The position numbers were made by a program, and so were the translations under genes. From positions 18,708,266 through 18,772,265 of the forward strand of contig OX387197.1 in the NCBI GenBank assembly GCA_947561715.1: a DNA stretch of 64,000 nt. The letters run 5' to 3'. This document shows positions 51,519 through 62,043 of the stretch, piece by piece. The notes beneath the pieces are model-generated. The model was not told the DNA's origin and ran no database searches. It saw only the letters and a list, made by a program, of their open reading frames with translations. Origin of the DNA: Ascidia mentula (Eukaryota; Chordata; Ascidiacea; Phlebobranchia; Ascidiidae). How positions within the stretch are numbered: position 1 is the first letter of the stretch; each line of letters begins with the position of its first letter.

Positions 51519-52112
51519 TTATTTAATTTCAGCAACATTCTCCCATCCACGAGTGTTTTTACACACTGAAACATATCGTACGTTACTTGGACCAAATTCG
51601 TCAGCCAAAAGATTTGCTATTCCAAGCAAAGAACACGGCATACTTGTTGTTGCAAGTCCAAGAGCACACCTAGCCATACTGTAATGTTGAACATCGCCAA
51701 TTTTTAATTGAATCAAATTGTCAGCGTTTTTTATTTGTTTCGAAAAGTTTATATAGGTCGGGTTATCTGGGCGGATAGTAAATGCGATATCACGTGTCAT
51801 AACGTCATTGGATGGCTGGGTTTTACTACCAATAATAATATTTTGACATTGGTCAAAAGTGCCAAATATCGCTTTGTTTGCCATTATTTTGTCTGACAAC
51901 ACAACCTTGCCAGATTTAGCATCGACACATTCAACTGTCCCCGAGACATATGTTGATTTAGTCTCTGAAATTGCTTTCACTCTCCACAGAATTCCTTCAG
52001 CAAATCCGTCGTCGAGAGAATAGTAGATTATATTTCCACCCACTAGTTCAGGTCGGTGTTTTGCCAACGTGGTCGAAAATTCATACCCGTATGTCATTTT
52101 AACCAAGTGCAT
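51519..52112 (-). CDS. Orphan family member 6 (subfamily C), intact
   Basis: 197 aa in one exon from ATG 52112 (MHLVKMTYGYEF). It is distant from subfamily A but keeps the backbone: VGGNIIYYSLDDGFAEG, LWRVKAI, VSGTVE, GTF, RDIAFTI, the hydrophobic LLGIANLLADEFG and VRYVSVC with a late Trp. Member 6 is therefore the anchor showing which positions are fixed in the whole family. There is no signal peptide, membrane span or known domain. Its flanks and body were duplicated with member 8 (block D4). A pyrimidine tract and AG lie about 14 nt before the ATG. Confidence 0.82.
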   Translation of the reverse strand: MHLVKMTYGYEFSTTLAKHRPELVGGNIIYYSLDDGFAEGILWRVKAISETKSTYVSGTVECVDAKSGKVVLSDKIMANKAIFGTFDQCQNIIIGSKTQPSNDVMTRDIAFTIRPDNPTYINFSKQIKNADNLIQLKIGDVQHYSMARCALGLATTSMPCSLLGIANLLADEFGPSNVRYVSVCKNTRGWENVAEIK

Positions 52113-52907
52113 TAAATTTATTCAACCTTGGAACGAAAAAGTAGCATAAAAATGTTTTAACAACAGATAGTGTGTACTGCTTACACGTAACACCTATATA
52201 TACCCTAAACACAACATAATGTGAAATACTATTTACCATGTATATCATTACATAATAACTTCACGGAACTCCTGCAGCTCTTGACTTGGATTGTGTTTGT
52301 ACTTATTGAATACCCACGTGACAACAACAAAGTGCGTCAACTTCTCAAGAGAAAATCACACAAACAATTATCAACGAGTTACCGAAATCCTTTCCTAACC
52401 ATGTCAAGGCAAATCGCGAAAATTCATCCGGGTATATGAGGTAAAGGCATGGCATTACCCTAGGAAAATCCCACATGGAATTTTGCGCCACTTTTGTTTA
52501 GTATTACGTCACAACGTCTCCGCCTTTTTCCTTAAATTTCGTTGCCTTGTTTTCCTTTTGGCGCGTTCTTCTCGTTGATGCGTGACGCCCGCAAAACTTG
52601 AACAAAGTTCCTCCAGCCTACACAACTTTTTCTCTCAAGTAGTGTATAAATTAATTTCATTATTACCCACTACCACTTGTTTATCAATGTTTGCCAATGT
52701 CGCATTAACTGGACAGAGAGTAAATGCTGTATTAAATTTAATTACGTCATTTAATAGCTGGGTTGAATTACAAACATTAATACTTTGATATTGGTCAAAA
52801 GGTTTGCCATTGTTTTTTCTGACAACACAGCGTTGCCAGACTTAACATCGACACATTCAACTGTCCCCGAGACGTCGGTTAAACCAGCATCTGTAGTAGC
52901 ATACACC

Positions 52908-53263
52908 TGTAACGTTTATACTGTGACGTAGTGTTCACATTTACGTTATTTTCCATTAGGTAATGCAGAGTGACTTAGCAGTTCGTACCAGGAAGTGTAA
53001 CTCCCATTTTCTGAAACGACACAGGAGATCGCTCGTAACACGTAACTATGTATCGCGGTTCTCACGCAAGCCGCATAACTGGTTAATATGAATTGCCTTT
53101 AAATCTCTGGTTTCTGTGGCCCGAATTCATTCCACATCGTGGAATCGCTACTCTGCGCTGGGCTTCTGCCTAGTGTAGTTTCACCATTCCATTCTACATT
53201 TTTGGTTCGCCTTTTGCGTTTCGTCCATTGGTGAAAAAAATCTTCCAGGATGAACGACCTACA
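52908..53263 (+). repeat. Left LTR of the non-autonomous element (deleted)
   Basis: 356 bp. About 300 bp match the right LTR closely; then about 60 bp and a later stretch present in the right LTR are missing, making it 140 bp shorter. Confidence 0.8.
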
Positions 53264-54368
53264 CTTGGCGACCTCGTAACTGCAAAGTTTCCTGCAACAT
53301 TCGAAGAAAGAAAATTGAAACTATGTCTACCAAGACGAACGACAAATTTTGACCTGCTTTCCTGAGGTTTCGTCAACTCCAGCCCTGCGCTTTAAATCGA
53401 GCTTAGAGGAGATTCAATTCGCGTACGCACGGATTTCATCGTTCCCCATATACAACGTTGGATATTTTCCGTGATTGTTCGTTTCCCCTGCACAATTTCC
53501 GTCTCGTTATTTTGGCCAGGGTAGCCGGCGGGCGTTGGCGTGTCTCTGCGGGAAATCGCACTGTCAATTCCGGCGGACCATCACACTGTGTTGGAACCGA
53601 TGCCAACAGGCAAGAATGAAACACGACACAGTCTGTTGTGCGAAGGAAGGTGGATTTCATTTCAAGAACTTTACAATCAAACCTATGGAATGCTGTTGGA
53701 CTATACAATTGCGCTATTCAACACTCATGGATTATTATACGCAATGAACTGAATGTTTACCTGCCATTGCAAACATCAAGGATATTTCAAGAAATCTTGG
53801 CTACAAACGTCGGAACGTTGTCGAAAATTACCCGGTAATGTGCATCCTACTTTTGTTTCTACTCTTTTAAGCCATGCCTAGCCCTTAGTGGTTACGTAAT
53901 ACTAATTCCCTTATGTTCACTTTCTGTAAAAGGGTTTTTAAACTTTGTTAAGTCTCCTTGTCACCGAAACGTTAGTTGATATTTTCCTTGTGTAATTGAC
54001 GTGTGTTAAATGTGAAATGTGGATTCAACCCTTAACGTGTCTGCATGACAAAGTTAGCACGGGGCCTGATACCTTTATACTACATGGCGCATAATTAAGC
54101 AAGGTCGCCCTATATACATGCCTCCCCAGCACTTTTTATTATGTCTGAAGCCCCAATAGGAAAAATCCTTGCTCTAGTTTTGTTTTGGTTTGATGAAGCA
54201 CGTAACTGCCGATTGACATATTTTACGCATGGTTTTGTTATTTGGCAATTATTTTGTGACATGTACTTTGACAAAGCTAAACTACCATTTTTCTTTTCAT
54301 TTTCTCTCTTCTCTCTTATATCGTTGTTCTTTGCCTATCTTGTAAAACACTTTTTGGGGTAAGACGAG
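53264..54368 (+). other. Interior of the non-autonomous LTR element
   Basis: Only ORFs of 60-90 codons. One (53540-53752) reads as a soluble Gag-like fragment at best, and one (54141-54362) ends in a hydrophobic Phe-rich segment. Neither is recognisable. Confidence 0.4.
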
Positions 54369-54864
54369 TGTAACGTTTATACTGTGACGTAGTGTTCACA
54401 TTTACGTAATTTTCCATTAGGTAATGCAGAGTGACTTAGCAGTTCGTACCAGGGAGTGTAACTCCCATTTTCTGAAACGACACAGGAGATCGCTCGTAAC
54501 ACGTAATTATGTATCGCGGTTCTCACGCAAGCCGCATAACTGGTTAATATGAATTGCCTTTAAATCTCTGGTTTCTGTGGCCCGAATTCATTCCACATCG
54601 TGGAATCGCTACTCTGCGCTGGGCTTCTGCCTAGTGTAGTTTCACCATTCCATTCTACATTTTGGTACGCCTTTAGCGTAGAATCACCGTCTGTATATTC
54701 TACTCTGGGGCTGAGTTGTATTCTGCACATATATTCTTTCGTCTTTGGTGAATAAAACAAACTAACACAAGTTTGGTTAGTTACGAAGAGGAGTCCGGAG
54801 TCAGGGAAACGCATATCGCAGTTGAACACGCAGTTCAAACAAACAAACAACACACATTCCTACA
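54369..54864 (+). repeat. Right LTR of the non-autonomous element
   Basis: 496 bp and apparently the complete form. It includes a hairpin-like attccacatcgtggaatcg (about 54590-54608) shared with the left LTR. Confidence 0.8.
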
Positions 54865-55054
54865 CACCCTTCACAGATATCCAGCAGCAAACCCGTCGTC
54901 AAGAGAATAGTAGATTGTATTTCCGCCCACTAGTTTAGGTCGGAATGTTGCCAGCGTAGCCGAAAATAAATGGCTTAATGCTGGTGCCACTATCGTCGTG
55001 TGCGTTCCGGATGCTGTCATTATCACCAAAATTATTCACCCTTGAAACAAAAAG

Positions 55055-55400
55055 TATAAATTATGCACCGAGACACTAAACTGCAGCTGATCGCGATGCT
55101 CCCTACCATAAAGATGATTCCTGTAACCAATATACATATCGCAAACATAGCAAAATACGACACGCCACTACAGACTAACAGCCACTTCTACTTTGGTAAG
55201 ATCTTTCTGGCATGTATAGTTAATGAAAGAATCTGATGATACAATTGAAACCTGAAAGACTGAAAACTCCTTTTATATAGGCCTCACCTGAAAATAATTC
55301 GTTATTAGTTCGTCAATGTCCAAACAGGCTGGTCATAATTTTCATCGGAATATACGTGTGTAAACGTAAGTCAAACAACACGCACGGACAAGCCCAAGCG
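55055..55400 (+). repeat. Duplicated block D2, copy 2
   Basis: Counterpart of 30500-30880, with a few small gaps. It lies immediately 5' of the decayed member 7. Confidence 0.75.
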
Positions 55401-56755
55401 TAGATCACTGGTAAAATTGTTTGGTTAAGTTTAATTATCCACACGCCAGATTCTTCCAAAAAATAGCCCCCGTTTCCATAACGCGGGATGTATTTGGCAC
55501 GAGAAGCCATAAGCAAAGCCTTCAAGGGGAAAATCTTATGTCTGGTTCTCCATTTTTAAAATATGCCTGTAGATTAAAGGTATTTACAGTGTATTTGTGA
55601 CACTAAAAGAATAGCAAAATTGTCTGCTTGCAAAACACATATTTTAAAAACAAAAAAAATCAAATCATGTTTATTTGCAAAAAAAACACTACGTGTAAGA
55701 ACGATATACAAAGAAATGAAATGGCATGGGCACCGATAAAACCATAAAGGTTATCGAGTCAGGCGCCCATGCAGAGGTGATCACCGTCTGCCGTTGGATC
55801 GCAACCAGTCGCACTAATCCACACGCATGCCAACGCGTTCTACCTTTTATTCGCCAAATTTTTCTATGACAATCGATGTAATGTATGAAAGTTTTTCGGG
55901 ATGTTGTGTGTGTACTTCCCAATCAACACATCCAGGATAGACTGCTCATTGATTGAATGCCATGTTTTCCTTTTTTACTAATATACATGTGTCTACTGAA
56001 AGAATAACAAAATTTAATGCTTACAAAACACATATGCCACAATCGATATCTTTAACAGACAGAGTAACTTCACAAATCTGCCAAGTTTGCCGAATCACCC
56101 TTTACCATCAGCCTGCTCTGAATAAATAACAACGAGGTTCTTTTCAACCTCTTGGAAATAATAAACAGAAAGTTTGACTTGTTTGGATTGCTTTCTTGAA
56201 ACTTGTTGATATAACGACGACTATTCATATGATTTAACAATGGCTTCCAGCTACATCCTTTGTTTAAAAATTCAGTTCACAGGTGGTTTTGGCCGTATGA
56301 AAAGGGAGTGTTGGCATGGTTGGATTTTCTTTCCAATTCATAGCATAGAAATTGGTGGTTTAGGAACTATAGGTTTTTCAGAGTTTTGCTGTTGTTGTTT
56401 TTGGAATTCAGACCGAAGAAAGACAATTCCCAAGAAAAATACTGGTTGTCACGAAAGACTCAGGCAAATCAATGCTTGTCTTTACACCTCACGAGAAGTT
56501 GTATTTTCCTTCCTTTGTAAAAATATTGACGAGTGCTAAGTACTGTATTTACTTCAAAGCTGTTCATTAAGCACATAAATAATGGATTCTGGCAATATTA
56601 TTTCAAAATGGACTGTATAACTGTATTCATAATGAACACAACACTGAACGTGCGCACATGTTCGGCAAATATTCGGCTTTAGCAGGGCAAATCCTAATTC
56701 GAGCGCAACGTATTTACGAACTTTAACAAACAAGAAACCCCAACTTCAACATACA
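55401..56755. other. Intergenic stretch
   Basis: No recognised gene. An ATG-initiated frame of 99 codons at 56240-56539 is unsupported by similarity; I do not call it. Confidence 0.35.
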
Positions 56756-56836
56756 GCAAATGTGTTGCGCCAAGTATCATGGTGGTTCATCTTTCATTTT
56801 AATGAACAGCCATGCTTCTTGGCGCAACACATTTGC
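56756..56836. repeat. Near-perfect 81-bp hairpin
   Basis: gcaaatgtgttgcgccaag at the left is repeated in reverse complement at the right. The inner parts (catggtggttcat / atgaacagccatg) also pair, leaving a loop of under 20 nt. It may be a small fold-back element or a structured RNA. Confidence 0.8.
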
Positions 56837-56841
56837 TAATC

Positions 56842-57310
56842 AAATCTCCCTAAAAGTGTCAATCGCCAAAACAATTATTTTATCTGATAGTCTGCAGTCT
56901 CTTTACCATAAAATACACATGGTTGAAATGAAACTCTACTGCCTCACGTGGTTACCTCACAAATTTATTTGTGACGAATCACTTCCATTGCATCACACAG
57001 CTTTTTCCAGTTTTTTACTGTCGTTAAAAAATGAAATTGGGTTATAAAATGGTCTAGTGCAGAGAGTGGTGGTTTTGAGCAAACATTAAACTTTGTGCTC
57101 ATTTGCGGTTAGTTATGAATGATGAACGCTAACTAAACTAACATAGAAACGGCCCATTCGGAGCTTACAGCCTGAAAAATATCCCTGTTGGAAGTTCCAT
57201 CTGTGAATGTCAAGCACAATATATAAATATACAGGTTTTGTCAGACTCCTGTTAATGATTACGTGGGCTAAAAACGCTCTAGTGCAGTGCGTGGCCGTTT
57301 TAGCCAAAAT
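56842..57310 (+). repeat. Duplicated block D5, copy 1
   Basis: 56842-57014 aligns with 61552-61710 (shared acacatggttgaaatgaaac and tcacgtggttacctcacaaa). Weaker similarity continues to about 57310 (shared aggttttgtcag and gctctagtgc). It has no coding content. Confidence 0.65.
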
Positions 57311-57750
57311 TAAACTGGTTAATTATAAATATTACAAAAATGACCTATAAACGAAGTTTCGAAAGCTTTAGATTTGCATAAATCAATGAATAATTACAAG
57401 TTAGCAGTAGGGTCCAAACCGTCCCCTTAAAGCCGCATTTTGCCACCAAATTCATTTAATGGTTTTAAAACTTATAGTTGGAGGCGTAGGAAAGCTGGCA
57501 TGTGTAGCTATGGCCACTCTACATTTGTTCAACCAACCGATACCCTATCGATGTTTGCGTACAAATCACCCCACAATCATTCTTGCTGTCAATATGCAGC
57601 TGTACGCCAAATAGGTCTGTAACAACCGATTACTTTTGCCAGTTTTTTTTTTAAATCCATTATATTATGCTTGTTATGTAGTTACTATCCATATTTGTGC
57701 TCTGTTGATTCCGGGACGTTTTGTACCAAAAATCGACAGCGTTTACAGAT
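57311..57750. other. Degenerate repeat of the D4 edge
   Basis: 57470-57605 is a diverged tandem copy of 57840-57970. 57706-57745 (gattccgggacgttttg) is an inverted copy of part of 57917-57955, hinting at an old fold-back element at the edge of D4. Confidence 0.45.
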
Positions 57751-60347
57751 TAAAATTATATTTTCTTGTAAAGATAAGTTTTTGGGATATCGCAACTTTC
57801 CTGCTGGACACAACTTTTTTTTAGCACTTCATGGTGTCAAATTTTGGGCGCGTAGAAAAGCTGCCATGCTTAACTTTGGCCCTCTCATTTTCTGTCAGGC
57901 ATCAAACCCACCGACACGCACTATCGATTTTTGCGCGCAAAACGTCCCGGAATCATCGCTGTCGGGGTTTTCTATTATTTGACATATAATATTTGTAAGC
58001 TTGTTTTGTAGAATTACACTTTCCATTAACATAGTGCCTAAGATAGGTTAAAGTCTCTATTTTCTGTTTCGAATCTTGTTTGTCATTTTGTTGGAATGCC
58101 TTTTATTAATTTAAGATGGTCTGTATAAATTTTGTTCAAACCTTCAAGCCCTCCACTATGTACTTAAAATAGCAAAATTGATGTCATTTATAATCACCCG
58201 AAACTTGTTATTTTTCTTAGACGGGGGGCGCCACTTAGCGACGGTTGATCTTAACGCGGTGGCCCGAATGCGGCGCTTGTTGTATCTTGACATTACGAAT
58301 AATTGGAAAAAGTTTGTTCTACGCAAGGATGACACGCAAAATCGTGAAGAGTTTCTCTTTTTTTAAAAAAACAAAACATTTGTCTACACAAAGTCTTGTA
58401 GAAACTTTCAAAGAGTACTGGTTGGATTGTGGCTATTGTTAAATATAAGTGTCATGAAAAGAAGCGAAGGTTGCAGTTTCTTTCATCCATATGGAGTTGA
58501 AAATCACACCAAAAAAACTCGGTTTTCTCTTTCAAACGATGCGTAACACCCGCACATTTAAGTTGACTGTTTAAAACATTATGGTAACAAGCTGTATGCT
58601 GTTTGAACCAAACTGCTTTCTTAACACCTAAAAACAAAAGTTTATTCCGTAACAGCAGTAACACCGAAAATGTCGAAAAGTCCCTATTGGGTTCATTACT
58701 TTTGATGAGAACATTGACAAATGTAATTTAACAATTTAATTTTTTTCTGTACATTGTTAACTTTGTTCATGTTTTTGGATTATCCACTATTCCTTTTCTC
58801 ATTACGTGTGTAATTCGATCGACGCAGCAAAGGGATCCTTTATTCGTATGACTCATATCGCCGGTCAAATTGGTAGGGAGGAAAGGGGGTTGTGTATATT
58901 GTTCAGTGATGCGAAACGCCCGCGAATTTCGACTGAACTGTTTGAACATCGTGTTGCGCCTTTTCAGTGTTTCAAGCACGTATACAATGTAAACACCTAC
59001 ACTTGGCAGTCTCACGCTTGAACAATAACTATTAACCAATCACACAGAATTTGTATTTACAATCCAAGTTCAGCGAAATGAATGGAACACTTTATAAGCT
59101 CGACAAATTTTAAGCCAATACAACTTTACGTGACACGCCAAATATTACTATCCAGCGATTAACAAAACATTAATGCATTACTATTCATCAATTAAATTGT
59201 TAGTGCTCAAATTTGCTTCAATCATCTTCATCCGAAAAAGATTCTTTCTCCAACTCGATTCCAACAAACTTGGACCAAACATAAACATTTGTGCACTCTG
59301 TAACGTATCTGACATTTTCTACACCAAAGGTGTCACCCAACAAAATTGCCATTTCGAGCACAGGGATGCCTCGTTCTACTGTAGCCAGACCATATATACA
59401 ATCCAACATGTCCTCGTGTTTTAAAATGCCTGTTATTGCCATAGCCCTTTTTCAGACAGTGGCACATCTTGACAAAGCCATTTTTTAAATGACGGATCTT
59501 CATCATTCCGAAGAGTGAAAGCAAAACTTAATGGACCTTTGTCTGCATCATTTGCTTTCCTGTTGGTTTTTTTCACTACAATATCTTCGCAGTTTGTGAA
59601 CACGTGAAAAATTGCTCGGTTTGCAGACATTTGACTTGTTCCCACAATTTCTCCTCTAAGGTTAACTTTAGCAACGATGCCTTCGGCGTTTCTGCTATGA
59701 GTTGGATTCACTGTAACTTTGCCTTTAGTGAAGCTGTTGTCGAGTGAATACAAAATCACATTTCCTGTCTTTAACTCTGGTTTAATCTTGTATAGTGTGC
59801 AGGAAAAACTATAACATCCAAGCCAGGATCCTGACATGTCAGCGCTCATGTTTTCAGTTATTTTAATTGTGAACGAACTCTTACGTAAGTGTCTGCAACC
59901 CAATCAATTAATATTTCACCCTATTTCAACTTCAAAATCAATATAACAGTTTTCTTGATCTTACTATATATTCCAATAACCAAGTACAATAAGGTAAAAA
60001 AATGCGTTTTACCAAATTTCCACACATGTTCGACAGATATAACATTAATTGCGTTGACTTCCTGTTAGAGAAAATCACGCAAACAATTATAAACGAGTTA
60101 CCGAAATCCTTTCCTAACCATGTCAAGGTCAACGGCGAAAATTTCTCCGGGTACATAGACTGAAGGCATGGCAATACCCTTGGAAAACCCCACATGGTGT
60201 TTAAGGTGTTGCGCCACTTTTGTTTACTATTACGTCACAACGTTTCCGCCTTTTCCCTCAATTTTGATCTCTTGTCTTTCTTTTGGCGCGTTCTTCTCGT
60301 TAATGCGTGACGCCCGCGAAATATGAATGACAACTTTTTCTCTCAAG
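57751..60347 (+). repeat. Segmental duplication D4, copy 2 (contains member 8)
   Basis: Counterpart of 49591-52638. It lacks the Penelope-like insertion and shows the pre-insertion site tttacaatccaag once near 59057. Confidence 0.85.
59218..59849 (-). pseudogene. Orphan family member 8 (subfamily C), frameshifted
   Basis: The frame starts at ATG 59849 (MSADMSGSWLGCYSF) and runs to 59433. The family's C-terminal part (59442-59218: LKHEDMLDCIYGLATVERG, VLEMAILLGDTFG, VRYVTEC) is in another frame. The break is a 1-nt loss in the aaaaaggg run near 59450. Apart from that the domain plan is whole: GNVILYSLDN, a variable middle, FAFTLR. The protein would end in an acidic SFSDEDD tail. A single homopolymer shift could be real decay or an assembly error, so this copy deserves resequencing. 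Confidence 0.75.
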
Positions 60348-61017
60348 AGCCGTGGTACAAATATAATGTGTTTGGCTTCCAATATTTTTTTATAATTATT
60401 GCAATATGTTTGTATACTGTCGCAGATGTTATAAGCAAACGTTGTTTAGTATACATCTGCCGAACCAGAGACTACTAAGTAGAGACTGAACACTGCGTTT
60501 TTTTTTCAGATAGGTTCCGCTTGAATGCACCTGGTAACTTCGCGGCAGTTTCAATAAAAATGCATGGAAAAAGGTGGTCGGATGTTTTTCGCACTGCGTG
60601 ATTTGCAGCCTTTTGTAATGTAGTTTTGGGCGTTGGTACGATTACTAGAATACTTCTGCAAACATATTAGGACAAAACATCAGTCGTCAGGCAGATATAC
60701 AGGGCAGTGGTAGCGATTGCATGCGACACTTTTACCGCAACTTACTGATGCCCAAATCAAGTTTCATGCCAAAAAAATATATAACAGTATACATATTATT
60801 ACAGTTTACTGCACTGGGACGACCCAAACAACTAGTCTATGCTTTCTTTGCCATCGTGAATGCTAAGCATGCAAGCTTGCTTTGTGATTCAATATAAGTA
60901 GGCACGGGATATGCTTTTTGGAATTGTTATTATTGCTTAAAAAACACGTTTTCGCCTTTTAGTTTATATTGAAACTCAAGTATTTTCTGAAAATTATATA
61001 TATAATGAGCCACTGTT
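60348..61017. other. Intergenic stretch
   Basis: AT-rich with no recognised gene. It should hold the 3' part of member 9 if that gene had only been split, but no such sequence is visible. Confidence 0.35.
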
Positions 61018-61220
61018 GTATACCTGTTTGTCACTACGTTTCCAACAAGAACAATCCTTGTTTATTACATTCTTTTGCTTGAAGTATTATTTTTTCTTGA
61101 TGTTCACACTATATAAATAACCTTTGCTTTGTTGGTAGATGGTTTAAGGCAGTCTTCAAGCAAAAGTATGTAATAAGCAAGGATTTTTGTTGTTGGAAAG
61201 GTAGTGACAAACAGGTATAC
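61018..61220. mobile_element. Long-inverted-repeat MITE
   Basis: Arms of 67 bp (61018-61084 and 61154-61220) are inverted copies with only a few mismatches, starting gtatacctgtttgtcactac. The 69-bp spacer is AT-rich. There is no coding capacity. Its right edge falls inside family member 9. The target duplication is not clear. Confidence 0.85.
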
Positions 61221-61397
61221 GACAAACATAGGTTGAACCAGCCTCCGTAACAGCATGCACTCTCCACAGGTATCCTACAGCAAACCCGTCGTCAAGACAG
61301 TAGTAAATTATATGTCCACCCACTATGATTCGCGTCTGTGTTTTGCCAGCGTAGTTGAAAATTCGTAGTCGGATGCAGTCATTATCACCGTGTGCAT
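61221..61397 (-). pseudogene. Orphan family member 9 (subfamily C), 5' fragment
   Basis: From an ATG at 61397 the sequence resembles the starts of members 6 and 7 (YEFSTTLAKHR). It then has a 2-nt gain that shifts the frame, after which VGGHIIYYCLDDGFAVG and LWRVHAVTEAGSTYV are readable. The sequence stops at the edge of the MITE; nothing of the remaining two thirds is seen beyond it. The fragment is useful because it shows the sequence present at the insertion point in member 7 before that insertion. Confidence 0.8.
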
Positions 61398-61551
61398 TCA
61401 AGTTTATTTGCCCATGAAACAAAAAGATAGAATTATGCATTATCACGGAACAACTGTACTTCTGACCTAAATTTTATGTCATGTGACACAAAATGTTGCA
61501 TAAAAATACCTGGCGACAACTGAAAACTTACTTATTCCCATCTTTTATTTT

Positions 61552-61830
61552 AAATCTCCCAAAAAGTGTCAATCGCCAGAACAATAATTTCATCTTATAG
61601 TTTGCAGTCTATTTTGCATAAAATACACATGGTTGAAATGAAACTCTACTGTCTCACGTGGTTACCTCACAAATTTAATTTTGTTGAATCACTTCCATTA
61701 AATCACAAGTATAAGATTTAGTTATTTTCATGTATATGATAGATATATACATGCAGGTTTTGTCAGTTTCTTGACTTTCGTTAAGTCTGCTCTAGTGCTA
61801 ACTATTGCGCGTTTGGAATGATTTATTAAG
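61552..61830 (+). repeat. Duplicated block D5, copy 2
   Basis: Counterpart of 56842-57310. Confidence 0.65.
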
Positions 61831-62043
61831 CAACACATCGGCACAAGTTTATTGATTTACAAATTCTTTGTTTGTTATTTTACAATGTTAAAATCATGCT
61901 GCAAACAAATCGTACAATAAAATCAATGACGAACAGTATAATGTATAATCAGAAGGTAAATGCACAATTTGAACACAAAATCACAATCTAATTACTTTTT
62001 CTAGGTTATGCGATAAACGAGTCTTTAGTTTATTCTCAAACTC

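Larger units (their letters stand above)
49591..52638 (+). repeat. Segmental duplication D4, copy 1 (contains member 6)
   Basis: It aligns in the same orientation with 57751-60347, covering the 3' flank, the gene and the 5' flank of members 6 and 8. Shared landmarks are gggatatcgcaactttcctg, ggcgccac-tagcgacggtt, atcgtgttgcgcctttccag and ggcgcgttcttctcgttgat. Copy 1 alone carries the Penelope-like insertion at 50748-51387. Copy 2 alone has about 100 extra bases near 58090-58195. Confidence 0.85.
52908..54864 (+). mobile_element. Non-autonomous LTR retrotransposon, 1,957 bp
   Basis: The ends are direct repeats beginning tgtaacgtttatactgtgac and ending cctaca, with a 4-bp target duplication cacc (52904-52907 and 54865-54868). 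A primer-binding-site candidate tggcgacctcgtaactgc starts at 53266, 2 nt after the left LTR. The 1.1-kb interior has no recognisable gag or pol, so it must depend on another element. It is not the same family as the 9-kb element: LTRs and primer site differ. Confidence 0.85.
52640..55020 (-). pseudogene. Orphan family member 7 (subfamily C), split by an LTR element
   Basis: The 5' part (55020-54869) reads like member 6 (LVGGNTIYYSLDDGF) but has TGA where the conserved LWR tryptophan should be. The 3' part (52907 to about 52640) continues with DVSGTVECVDVKSGN, then loses the frame and ends early. Between them lies the LTR element 52908-54864, with cacc on both sides. Removing the element restores an alignment with members 6 and 9 across the junction. 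The stop codon and truncation show that this copy was decaying apart from the insertion. Confidence 0.85.

Noticed and set aside
56240..56539. 99-codon ATG-started frame
   Set aside because: Cys/Phe-rich with no similarity, no splice or family context.
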